A stretch of 16,807 nucleotides of DNA from Gammaproteobacteria bacterium (GCA_018676275.1 JABHFC010000170.1:1-16807), one strand, 5' to 3'; positions 8,270-15,441 are shown, numbered from the stretch's first letter. Numbers and translations are program-made. The notes: generated by a model from the letters alone, not told the origin.

Positions 8270-9211
8270 ATGAAAGCAATCAGTAAAGCACAAGCACAAA
8301 GTTTTGATCCCCATCAACTAAGAAATGCACTGGGAAGCTTTGCGACAGGTGTAACCATAATAACCGCAAACGACGTGGACCCTGATACTTATGTAGGTGT
8401 TACCGCTAACAGCTTTAACTCTGTATCACTTGATCCACCATTGGTACTCTGGAATCTTGCGAAGAAGGCCCGCAGTTTACCTGCCTATCAGTCTTCAGAA
8501 TATTTTGCAGTTAATGTTTTAGCATCCGATCAGACGGAATTGGCGAATCGTTTCGCCACGCAACAACCCGGCAAATTCAATGACGTCGACTTCGAATTGG
8601 GAGTCGGGGGTATTCCTTTGTTGGCAGGCTGCGCCGCACATTTCCAGTGTAAAAGAAGTTTGAGTTACGAAGGTGGAGACCATGTTATTTTTGTCGGAGA
8701 AGTATTGCAGTTCGATGACTTTAATCGCCCCGGTCTTGTGTTTTACAAGGGAAAATTTGCTGTCTCGCGTCCGTACCCTCAAATTGATCAAAGTGAAACA
8801 GGTGGGTTTGTAGACGACTATCTTCATTACTTGCTACTAATGGCTGCGTACAGATTTGAAGAAAACTTCTGTCCTATTATTGAACAGAACGGCCTGAACC
8901 ATTACGAATGGCGTGTATTGGCCATGTTAAGTGATCGCGCAGGACGAAACCTGGCAGATTTGGCCCAAAACACACCAACAAGTCAGCCAGAGATAGAGAA
9001 AGTACTAGAGAAAATGGTGAGAACAAACCTTATAGAAAGGAAAGGTGATGTAGATTCCGGATATTACCTTACAGGAGATGGCAATTTAAAGGCTGTCCAG
9101 TTACTGGCTGCTGCCAAGGCACACGAAGCAGATACGCTAAGTGTACTGGGAACAACGGAAGCTCAATCTTTGAAAGAATCCCTAAAAATGCTGCTTAAAA
9201 ATATCAGTTGA
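8270..9211 (+). CDS. Flavin reductase with C-terminal MarR-like domain (HPAH C1-type)
   Basis: 313 residues; GGGGGA four bases before the ATG supports the start. Residues about 15-165 are a flavin reductase domain of the HpaC/FMN-binding split-barrel type: LGSFATGVTIITA, then GVTANSFNSVSLDPPLVLWNL, the flavin-binding stretch, and FVGEVLQF with YKGKFAV. Residues about 190-310 form a winged-helix region (YEWRVLAMLSDR, LADLAQ, a putative recognition helix about QPEIEKVLEKMV, and a wing IERKGDVDSGYYLT). This architecture and length match the C1 reductase of Acinetobacter p-hydroxyphenylacetate hydroxylase, where the MarR-like domain binds the aromatic substrate and relieves autoinhibition of NADH-dependent flavin reduction. 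It likely supplies reduced flavin to a two-component enzyme, the halogenase-like protein at 2287 or an oxygenase outside the window. The gene follows a sigma-54-like promoter. Confidence 0.83.
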   Translation: MKAISKAQAQSFDPHQLRNALGSFATGVTIITANDVDPDTYVGVTANSFNSVSLDPPLVLWNLAKKARSLPAYQSSEYFAVNVLASDQTELANRFATQQPGKFNDVDFELGVGGIPLLAGCAAHFQCKRSLSYEGGDHVIFVGEVLQFDDFNRPGLVFYKGKFAVSRPYPQIDQSETGGFVDDYLHYLLLMAAYRFEENFCPIIEQNGLNHYEWRVLAMLSDRAGRNLADLAQNTPTSQPEIEKVLEKMVRTNLIERKGDVDSGYYLTGDGNLKAVQLLAAAKAHEADTLSVLGTTEAQSLKESLKMLLKNIS

Positions 9212-9318
9212 TGGTGTTGTTTGTATTTATCTAAATTTATCGAAAATTTTGCAAACTAAAATTATATTCAGGTTAAGTATTATAAACCGAGAATTACTTT
9301 CACTTAGAGAAATTTCCC

Positions 9319-10023
9319 ATGACCTACAACTATAAGCGATTCGATACAGGACATTACGACTTAATGTCCTTCCCTGGACCTCAACTTGGTAGCGTGGCTG
9401 GGGACTTTACACTGTTTGATCTTTCCGGAGCAGAAGTAAAATTATCAGATTATGCGGGTAGCTGGCTGGTTCTGGAAACTGGCAGTATTACATGCAATAT
9501 GTATACACGTAATATTTCCAAAATGAACAAGCTGCGTGAAAAATATTCTGATGTTGAGTTTATTCTGGTTTATGTCAGAGAGGCACACCCTGGTTCTAAA
9601 TTACCGCAGCATAGTTCATTGGATAAAAAAGTATCGTATGCCGCAAAATTGGATAGCGTGTGCAATGAACGGCGAAAAGTACTTGTCGATGATATGGAAG
9701 GCAGCATGCACAGGGAATATGGTGCAATGCCTAATTTTGTTTATGTGATCAATCCATCAGGAGAAGTGGTGTATCGACATAACTGGGCAAATGCCGAAGA
9801 ACTGGAGCTTGTATTGGAAAATAGGGCTATTAGATATGCAAATGAGCATGCGTCAACATGGGAATTAAAACCATTTGGCTACCAAACCAATATCCAGATG
9901 TTCAAAACAGTTGGTCGGGCAGGTTGGGATGCTATTTGGGATCTGGTAAAATTCATCCCTGCAGTTGCATGGATGCATATAAAAGCGGATGTGAATGCAA
10001 TGAAGAGTGAGGGTGATGCGTAG
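9319..10023 (+). CDS. Deiodinase-like redoxin (thioredoxin fold)
   Basis: 234 residues, ATG start with only a weak AGAG upstream. The first part, PGPQLGSVAGDFTLFDLSG, is the typical opening of redoxin domains. LVLETGSITCNMY (51-62) places C59 where type I iodothyronine deiodinases carry selenocysteine in GSxTU; the codon is TGC. The following FILVYVREAHPG matches the YIxEAH motif of the deiodinase family (T1_DIO), and MPNFVYVINPSGEVVYRHNW is the thioredoxin-fold cis-Pro strand and hairpin. The CxxC pair of classical thioredoxins is absent, so catalysis would rest on C59; C91 or so in DSVCNERR could be a resolving Cys. The C-terminal about 55 residues are an extension. Bacterial members are mostly uncharacterised; peroxiredoxin, thiol-disulfide or reductive dehalogenase activity are all possible. 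The neighbouring flavin reductase is co-oriented, with a 107-bp gap. Confidence 0.68.
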   Translation: MTYNYKRFDTGHYDLMSFPGPQLGSVAGDFTLFDLSGAEVKLSDYAGSWLVLETGSITCNMYTRNISKMNKLREKYSDVEFILVYVREAHPGSKLPQHSSLDKKVSYAAKLDSVCNERRKVLVDDMEGSMHREYGAMPNFVYVINPSGEVVYRHNWANAEELELVLENRAIRYANEHASTWELKPFGYQTNIQMFKTVGRAGWDAIWDLVKFIPAVAWMHIKADVNAMKSEGDA

Positions 10024-10087
10024 GCTGTCTTATATTAAACCAGAGCGATACCACCACTGTAAGGATGTACGACCCAATTATCGACCC

Positions 10088-10104
10088 TATTAAACGTGGC
10101 TAGA
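10088..10104. repeat. 17-bp direct repeat, left copy
   Basis: TATTAAACGTGGCTAGA is identical to 10785-10801. The two copies enclose the two small reverse-strand membrane-protein genes, with 697 bp from copy start to copy start. The flanking bases differ on both sides. Confidence 0.6.
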
Positions 10105-10145
10105 TGTCCATCATAATTCGTAATGCATCGATTACCAATTAAAAA

Positions 10146-10451
10146 TTAAGTGAAAAATTTGGCCAACATTACAATTATTATAGAGAATAGAAAAAAGATT
10201 AAAGCTGAGAATATTGTAGCTAGCCCCAGTTCAATCAATAATGTTGAAACGTCAGCAGGAAAACCCCCTTCATATTTACGAGTTAGATTGAACACGAATA
10301 CATAAGCAGCAACTCCAATAGGTGGGATAGGGAGGAGGTACGATATGTAGGGCCTGCTAATGTCATGAAACAGATATAACAATATACCACTAACGAGCAT
10401 TACAAATCCTGTAAGCGCAATTGTGAGATAATTTATTATATCTGTGTTCAT
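10146..10451 (-). CDS. Small hypothetical three-helix membrane protein
   Basis: 101 residues, no family recognised. Three hydrophobic segments are clear (about 8-28, 37-56, 72-98), with a short RKYEGGFPAD loop between the second and third. The ATG has AGGAA almost touching it, a poor spacing, so translation may depend on the gene upstream at 10519. It converges with the deiodinase-like gene (122-bp gap) and lies inside the 17-bp direct-repeat unit. Its hydrophobic pattern argues for a real coding region, but nothing in the sequence reveals a function. Confidence 0.5.
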   Translation of the reverse strand: MNTDIINYLTIALTGFVMLVSGILLYLFHDISRPYISYLLPIPPIGVAAYVFVFNLTRKYEGGFPADVSTLLIELGLATIFSALIFFLFSIIIVMLAKFFT

Positions 10452-10518
10452 TTCCTGTGTCCGATTTACTAGCCAATTAGTGCCTATTTTACTCGTATGA
10501 CCACCTTAGCATTCGCGC

Positions 10519-10752
10519 TTATGGGTTCTTCCTTCGTCTAGATGTCGCTACACTTGAATACACGCCTCCAATAAACACAAGTAAAGATGAGACAATAATT
10601 TTCGCCATCGGGATTGAGCTCCAATGGCTCAATATTGTTGAGAAGGAAAGCCCTTCTCCGAAAAGCAGAAATAACACCGGAAGTGCTAATGCCGTCGAAA
10701 GGCACGTAGGCCAAATGTATACTCTAAAATCATTCACAATGATTGCGATCAT
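10519..10752 (-). CDS. Small hypothetical two-helix membrane protein
   Basis: 77 residues, no family recognised. Two hydrophobic segments (about 13-32 and 48-68) are followed by a basic tail SRRRKNP, which predicts a cytoplasmic C-terminus. An in-frame TGA five codons upstream leaves the ATG at 10752 as the natural start, but no ribosome-binding site precedes it. It lies 67 bp upstream of the 101-residue membrane-protein gene in the same orientation, and both sit between the 17-bp repeats. The two may form a small membrane pair of unknown role. Confidence 0.42.
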   Translation of the reverse strand: MIAIIVNDFRVYIWPTCLSTALALPVLFLLFGEGLSFSTILSHWSSIPMAKIIVSSLLVFIGGVYSSVATSRRRKNP

Positions 10753-10773
10753 ATCAAAAAGCGCTCAAACATA

Positions 10774-10905
10774 TCAATCTGCAGTATTAAACGTGGCTAG
10801 AGGTTCTAAAGCTTGTGCGTCCTTGTGTTCTTTAGGAGTTGCATCCGCTAGTGAATAAAGGACCATCTTTTGCTCCAGAAGAAGGATGCTTTGAACCAGA
10901 CTCAT
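10774..10905 (-). CDS. Doubtful 43-codon reading frame between DUF3179 and the repeat unit
   Basis: It starts with ATG 8 bases after the DUF3179 stop on the reverse strand and reads MSLVQSILLLEQ at its start and LEPLATFNTAD at its end. The LATFN codons lie in the 17-bp repeat. No ribosome-binding site is seen, and the forward strand of the same bases also reads as a plausible peptide, so coding is unproven. See the finding on the repeat unit. Confidence 0.15.
   Translation of the reverse strand: MSLVQSILLLEQKMVLYSLADATPKEHKDAQALEPLATFNTAD
10785..10801. repeat. 17-bp direct repeat, right copy
   Basis: Identical to 10088-10104. On the reverse strand this copy lies just before the first of the two small membrane-protein genes; the other copy lies just after the second. 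Confidence 0.6.
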
Positions 10906-10913
10906 ATACAATT

Positions 10914-12494
10914 TTAACTGAAAGCTGATGTGCCTGGGTAAAAATAGACCCAGATCATCCAGAAGGCCTCTGATACCAGACCCTCATAGCGATCTAACTC
11001 ACGACCGTCATCAGTTAAGCCGTATGGCGTGATCGGCCCTTCGTAACCATCACTGTAAAATGCCATGACAGAGTCAAGTTCGCTAAAGTAAATTACGCGT
11101 ACTTCCCTTCCATCTATTATTGATTTGATGTTCTTATTTGAGACTATGTAGTCCTTGGTATAGGCGTCCTGATTAAGCTCGCCGCGCAGACCATAAATCA
11201 ACTCTTTAGCAGGCAAGCGTTGATCATCCCAATCAACAGTCGGAAAGGTGGCCTCTGTTGGGTTGGCATGTTGTTCGTTGACCAGCATATATATGATCCA
11301 ACGCACCCAGCTGTTCCACAGATGCTCTATCGGGTCTTCTGCGAAATCCACAATGGGATACCAGAATACTTTTCCATCAGGGAACAATTTTTTGTAGTTG
11401 CCATAATTGATGCGGAATGAAGGTAGTGATTTCATGCTTTTACCGCTAAATTCCGTTTTACCAGAGAGTTGCTGAATAGGCTGTTCAGTTTTTGTGTCAA
11501 CGAGTACAAGGTTGTTCGCCAGTTGTGTAAATACCTTGAGGTTAACTTCCTCGCCATCAATGATCGGCTCATAAGCCATGCTCAGATGAGTAAGGCCGCA
11601 ATGTGTCATTGCAACCTTTTGGCCAGCAATTTCGGTACCGGTAGCATGTGCCTGAACAATAAAAGGATCTGGGTAACCCACCGCCTCACCATCGATTTCG
11701 ATAACAGTGAGTTCGGTTCTTTCAAACAACACTTCGTCAGCGACATCGAAATTTACAAATTCAGCATCATGCTGCTTTGTCTGGAACATTTGAGCCGGAA
11801 TAAACCAGCTGGTAACGTTGACCACTGTCAGAACGCTCAAGGCGAGGACCCAGCCTTTTTGAATGACTTTTTCCCTATTCCAGATCCATATGCTTAGCCC
11901 CAATGCGACAAAGGATATCCAGAATATAGGCCAGCGCCAGATGTATACGTGCATGGCGAGCCAACGTGGAGACTGAACCCACATCTGTGTCAGGTCTCCC
12001 ATTTCGGCCCAGCCCAGGAGGGCACCTGTCTGAGCAATAAGCATCCCTGACCAGAATATTATTTTACTACTTCGCTTTGTCTCCTGATCTTTGTCTTTGA
12101 GACTGGAAAAGAATTTTTGACGACTTTCTTCAATCATAGGTTCAGTCCACAGTGAGTACAGGGGCCACAGAAAGTAGATGAGGGGTAACCAGAAGCAGAT
12201 ATACCATGCAACACCGCTCATATAAGCGACGACAGTAACCGCCACCGCAGCCGCAAAAATGCCTAACTGCTTGACTTTATTGCTTAGTACAAAATGGATT
12301 ATTGCCAATGCAGCAGAAAAGAACAGGATTGCGAAGATAATAGAGAGACGAGTCATTCCCTCTACGTAGTTATAGCCGTAATCATGCGTCTTGTAGTAGT
12401 CATCTGGAGTGGGACCTATGTTGATGGCGTAAGCAATAAAGGGTATCGCCATGAGTAAACTTGCCAGCAGTATTTTATGAATGATATGACTCAT
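10914..12494 (-). CDS. DUF3179 domain membrane protein, long form
   Basis: 526 residues; GAGG ten bases before the ATG supports the start. The N-terminal half is membrane-embedded: an N-terminal hydrophobic segment (7-24), then about five or six helices (about 48-70, 78-98, 98-115, 145-163, 187-205, 216-234). The C-terminal half is a DUF3179 domain. It shows VAMTHCGLTHLSMAY (295-308, C299), where the usual motif is TYCPLCxT, then LKVFTQLANNLVLVDTKTEQP and a terminal FWMIWVYFYPGT, the family's closing W/FYP.T motif. The second Cys of CxxC is missing (Thr). The domain probably faces the periplasm. DUF3179 has no established biochemical function. A paralogue is encoded divergently at 12998. A sigma-54-like promoter lies at 12572-12588. 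Confidence 0.8.
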   Translation of the reverse strand: MSHIIHKILLASLLMAIPFIAYAINIGPTPDDYYKTHDYGYNYVEGMTRLSIIFAILFFSAALAIIHFVLSNKVKQLGIFAAAVAVTVVAYMSGVAWYICFWLPLIYFLWPLYSLWTEPMIEESRQKFFSSLKDKDQETKRSSKIIFWSGMLIAQTGALLGWAEMGDLTQMWVQSPRWLAMHVYIWRWPIFWISFVALGLSIWIWNREKVIQKGWVLALSVLTVVNVTSWFIPAQMFQTKQHDAEFVNFDVADEVLFERTELTVIEIDGEAVGYPDPFIVQAHATGTEIAGQKVAMTHCGLTHLSMAYEPIIDGEEVNLKVFTQLANNLVLVDTKTEQPIQQLSGKTEFSGKSMKSLPSFRINYGNYKKLFPDGKVFWYPIVDFAEDPIEHLWNSWVRWIIYMLVNEQHANPTEATFPTVDWDDQRLPAKELIYGLRGELNQDAYTKDYIVSNKNIKSIIDGREVRVIYFSELDSVMAFYSDGYEGPITPYGLTDDGRELDRYEGLVSEAFWMIWVYFYPGTSAFS

Positions 12495-12571
12495 TATCTA
12501 TTTTCCTCAAAATCATAGTGGGATTGCTTAGAATTTATCTTGTTCAAATGACAATTTATAGAGTGTCGTAG

Positions 12572-12588
12572 AGCAATTTTTATGCCGA
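12572..12588 (-). promoter_or_regulatory. Sigma-54-like promoter of the long DUF3179 gene
   Basis: Read on the reverse strand the site is TCGGCATAAAAATTGCT. The -24 GG (12586-12585) and -12 GC (12574-12573) are 12 bases apart and TTGCT is perfect; the differences from TTGGCACRNNNNTTGCW are C for the second T and T for C after GGCA. Start of transcription would be near 12562, a leader of about 68 bases. Confidence 0.6.
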
Positions 12589-12859
12589 TCACAATCTTGT
12601 CAATAGGAGAAAACCCCAATTCGTTGATCTGTATGATATCGCAGACGTTTTTGACAGGAGTATGCTGGAAAATTCAGCGTGGATTCTCGTAATTGGCAGT
12701 AAGGTAGTGCAAAAAAGTATAATGAATTCCTTAGCTTTGAAGGGATTGTGTGAAAATTTTTGCATTCAATCGTGATAGAGATCTAAAAGTGTAGAATTTT
12801 ACGATTTTCGCTCCCCGAGTTTCGTATCTGGTAAGGTTTTGGCTTTGTGCTTACTCAGG

Positions 12860-12874
12860 TTCGGGGGTCCCGAA
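12860..12874. promoter_or_regulatory. Short dyad upstream of the second DUF3179 gene
   Basis: TTCGGG-GGT-CCCGAA is a perfect 6-bp inverted repeat with a 3-base spacer, centred about 70 bp before the -24 base pair of the forward sigma-54-like promoter. It may be an operator; it is short and lacks a T tract, so it is not a terminator. Confidence 0.33.
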
Positions 12875-12934
12875 AACAAGAGTTTACAGCCACTTACCAT
12901 CGGTTTCATGATAATACTTTTTAATGATCGAAAA

Positions 12935-12951
12935 GTGGCGTGAAAATTGCT
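12935..12951 (+). promoter_or_regulatory. Sigma-54-like promoter of the DUF3179-reductase unit
   Basis: GTGGCGTGAAAATTGCT has the -24 GG (12937-12938) and -12 GC (12949-12950) at the required 12-base spacing and a perfect TTGCT; the -24 box has G for the first T and GT for AC after GGC. Transcription would start near 12962, 36 bases before the ATG at 12998. Confidence 0.57.
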
Positions 12952-12997
12952 CTTCTGTCACTAGACACCAAACTTCAATTACTTGCAGAGTAACAAC

Positions 12998-14197
12998 ATG
13001 AATCAAAATACTAATATATCAAAGCAGGGGCGTATCTTATTTTACGGTGGATTAGTGCTTGCCTACATCACTGTTCTCCTGGCCTTTTTGTTCCTAGCTG
13101 ACCTTACCCAGTTTATTTTACATGCACCCAGGGAAGTGCATATTGGGATATTCAAAATAAGAAAGGTATTAATGGTGATTGGAATTATCGGTTTTCTTGT
13201 CGCCATGGCGATCAATTTTAAATACCGACTTGTAGGTTGGAAGGGTGTATCAATACATGCTTTTGTCTTTGTTGGCTTGTTTGTTGGTGGATTCTGGCTG
13301 GTAACCTACATCATGTTTATTCCTCAACCGACACAAGCTGAGTTTATATCCATTAAAGATGCCAATAAATATATTAACTATGAAGATGAAGTAATGGTCA
13401 TTGATGTGAAAGGTGATGCCAGGGCTTATCCGCATCTATGGATGCGCCAACCTCATATCGTAGGCGAAACTATAGGCGGCGAAGAAGTTCTAATGACCTA
13501 TTGCTCCTTGAGTCATTCAGGTCTCGCTTATAGTCCTGTGCTTGATGGTGAAAGGCTTGATTTGAAAGTTTTTACGCAGTTGCAAAACAATCTCATCATG
13601 TACGATACAAATACTGATGAACCCATACAGCAAATAACCGGCACCACTGAGCATTCAGGCAAGAACCTGAAAGAATACCCTGTCCAGGTAATGTCTTATG
13701 AGGCATTTCGCGATCTCTATCCACAAGGCAAGGTATTCTACAATCCACCACGTGGGTTTAGAGATGACTTAACACGAGGAATGTTGATGACAGTCATCAA
13801 TTGGCAGCATGAGATGTTCGGTCCGGTTTTCCCGACTATCGACGTTGAAGCTGAAGGCATTAATCAACTTCATCCCAAAGAAGAGGTGTGGGGTGTAAAG
13901 CTGAATGGTGAGCAGGTTGCCTATACTTACGATTATTTTAAGGCAAATAACTGGGTCGTTAATGACACACTGGGCGGCAAACAAATTATTTTGGTTTACT
14001 ATCTAGAGCACCGCACGGTTGCTGGTTTTGAAAGAGAAGTAAACGGCAGCCTGGTTTCTATCGATAATGCCAATCAAATTGACGCTTATGGCAAGACAGA
14101 GTGGGGTGAATTGAAGCGGATTCCCGTTATTAGTGAGGTTTTCTGGATGATTTGGCATACTTTTTATCCTGAGACAGATCTTAAACACCACGTCTGA
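12998..14197 (+). CDS. DUF3179 domain membrane protein, short form
   Basis: 399 residues from ATG 12998, which has a weak GCAGAG eight bases upstream; an in-frame TTG at 12983 would add five residues but has no ribosome-binding site. Three membrane helices (about 12-34, 57-76, 87-108) precede a DUF3179 domain: DVKGDARAYPHLWM, VLMTYCSLSHSGLAY (164-178, C169), LKVFTQLQNNLIMYDTNTDEP, HSGKNL, and FWMIWHTFYPET at the end. It is clearly paralogous to the divergently encoded 526-residue protein; the shared stretch LKVFTQL.NNL and PIQQ..G.TE.SGK is nearly identical. As in that protein, the second Cys of the usual YCPLCxT motif is lost (Ser). It is followed 14 bp later by the FAD reductase gene, so the two are probably co-transcribed. 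Function is unknown; a periplasmic role at the inner membrane is inferred from topology. Confidence 0.8.
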   Translation: MNQNTNISKQGRILFYGGLVLAYITVLLAFLFLADLTQFILHAPREVHIGIFKIRKVLMVIGIIGFLVAMAINFKYRLVGWKGVSIHAFVFVGLFVGGFWLVTYIMFIPQPTQAEFISIKDANKYINYEDEVMVIDVKGDARAYPHLWMRQPHIVGETIGGEEVLMTYCSLSHSGLAYSPVLDGERLDLKVFTQLQNNLIMYDTNTDEPIQQITGTTEHSGKNLKEYPVQVMSYEAFRDLYPQGKVFYNPPRGFRDDLTRGMLMTVINWQHEMFGPVFPTIDVEAEGINQLHPKEEVWGVKLNGEQVAYTYDYFKANNWVVNDTLGGKQIILVYYLEHRTVAGFEREVNGSLVSIDNANQIDAYGKTEWGELKRIPVISEVFWMIWHTFYPETDLKHHV

Positions 14198-14211
14198 ACT
14201 GGTTTTTAACA

Positions 14212-15441
14212 ATGGAGAGTAATTCACGTTTCGTAATTGTAGGTGGCGGTCAGGCGGGCGGCTGTGCGGCCAGAGCGATGCGTGAATACGGCTTTGAAGG
14301 AGAGATTATCCTGGTAGCTGACGAGGCTTATCTGCCTTATGAGCGACCCCCACTGTCGAAGAATGTGCTTTTGGGTAAAGATGATTACCAGTCAACATAT
14401 ATTAATGATGAACACTGGTATGCGTCTCACAATGTACAGGTGAAATTGAACACGCGAGTAAGCGCTATTGATTGTGATAGAAAGTTGCTTACAACCAATA
14501 CGGGTGAGTCAATTTCCTATGACAAATTGTTGCTTGCGACTGGTGGAAGAGTCAGGCGCTTGCCCATTGAAGGTGCTGAGCTGGAGGGGGTTAATTACCT
14601 TCGTGGAATCGATGACGCGGAGTCGTTGAAAACTCAGATGGCTTCTGCAAGGTCATTGATAGGTATTGGCGCTGGTTTTATTACCCTGGAGATAGCTGCA
14701 GTCGCCCGTACCCTTGGTCTTGATGTTACCTTGCTCGAAAAGATGCCTGCGATCCTGGACAGGGTATTTGAGCATGATGTAGCGGAACGTATTGAATCAC
14801 TTCACGGTGTTCATGGTGTAGTCTTCAGGACGGGAGTTAATGTAGAGGAAATTGTCGGTGATAAGGGAAAGGTTACTGGTGTAAAATTAGCTGGTGGTGA
14901 AATTATTTCAGCTGATGTCGTTGTTATTGGCATTGGTATTATCCCGAATACGGAGTTGGCAGAGGAGGCAGGTATAGAAGTTAATAACGGTATTGTTGTT
15001 AATGAATATGGAGAAACCTCCATTGATGATGTCTATGCCTGCGGTGATATCACTAACCACTATAGCCCTTTATACGACAAGAATATGCGTCTGGAGTGCT
15101 GGCAAAATGCCCAGGACCAGTCTGCCGCCGTGGTTCAATCTATGTTAGGTAATGTCTCGTCATATAGATCAGTACCCTGGTTTTGGTCAGATCAATATGA
15201 CATGAATCTTCAAATGGCGGGTATTACAGAAAATGCGGATGAATCGGTTGTAAGGGAAGATGTTGGTGGCGGTACGTATAGCAAAATTTACTTAAAAAAT
15301 AAGCAAATAATTGGGGCCATAGCAATTGACACGCCGAAGGAAATTATGGGGGCGAGAAAACTTATTGCCAAAGGAAGCTATATGGATATTAGCAAATTGT
15401 CTGATCCAAAAACTGATCTTCGAAAAGCAGTAAATAAATAA
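14212..15441 (+). CDS. FAD-dependent ferredoxin/rubredoxin reductase (BphA4-like)
   Basis: 409 residues. The FAD-binding Rossmann motif GGGQAGG (11-17) is followed by YERPPLSK (43-50), the signature of ferredoxin reductases of oxygenase and P450 systems (BphA4, PdR type). The NAD-binding fold is at about 148-180 (IGAGFITLEIAA), the FAD-binding YACGDIT is near 285, and the C-terminal domain includes a PWFWSDQYD segment, as in this group. In the NAD fold the third Gly of GxGxxG is Thr (T158). The enzyme would move electrons from NAD(P)H to a small iron-sulfur protein that feeds an oxygenase or P450; no ferredoxin, oxygenase or P450 is present in the window. No ribosome-binding site is seen, and the 14-bp gap from the DUF3179 gene suggests coupled translation. 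Confidence 0.86.
   Translation: MESNSRFVIVGGGQAGGCAARAMREYGFEGEIILVADEAYLPYERPPLSKNVLLGKDDYQSTYINDEHWYASHNVQVKLNTRVSAIDCDRKLLTTNTGESISYDKLLLATGGRVRRLPIEGAELEGVNYLRGIDDAESLKTQMASARSLIGIGAGFITLEIAAVARTLGLDVTLLEKMPAILDRVFEHDVAERIESLHGVHGVVFRTGVNVEEIVGDKGKVTGVKLAGGEIISADVVVIGIGIIPNTELAEEAGIEVNNGIVVNEYGETSIDDVYACGDITNHYSPLYDKNMRLECWQNAQDQSAAVVQSMLGNVSSYRSVPWFWSDQYDMNLQMAGITENADESVVREDVGGGTYSKIYLKNKQIIGAIAIDTPKEIMGARKLIAKGSYMDISKLSDPKTDLRKAVNK

Larger units (their letters stand above)
12495..12997. other. 503-bp divergent promoter region between the DUF3179 genes
   Basis: No credible gene is present. Two outward-facing sigma-54-like elements sit near its ends (12572-12588 reverse, 12935-12951 forward). 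Between them are GCTG-N7-CAGC (12664-12678), GATTG-N18-CAATC (12744-12771, close to the midpoint) and a TTCGGG/CCCGAA dyad (12860-12874), all possible activator sites. A 36-codon forward frame from 12582 overlaps the reverse promoter and has no ribosome-binding site. Confidence 0.55.

Noticed and set aside
10088..10801. Integron gene cassette for the repeat-bounded small genes
   Set aside because: The repeats lack the RYYYAAC/GTTRRRY core sites and the long imperfect palindrome of attC, and no integrase is present.
12850..12880. GGTTCG-containing stretch resembling a tRNA T arm
   Set aside because: No acceptor, D or anticodon stems can be formed around it; it is better described as a short dyad.
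12983..12997. TTG start five codons upstream for the short DUF3179 protein
   Set aside because: No ribosome-binding site precedes it; the ATG at 12998 has at least a weak one.
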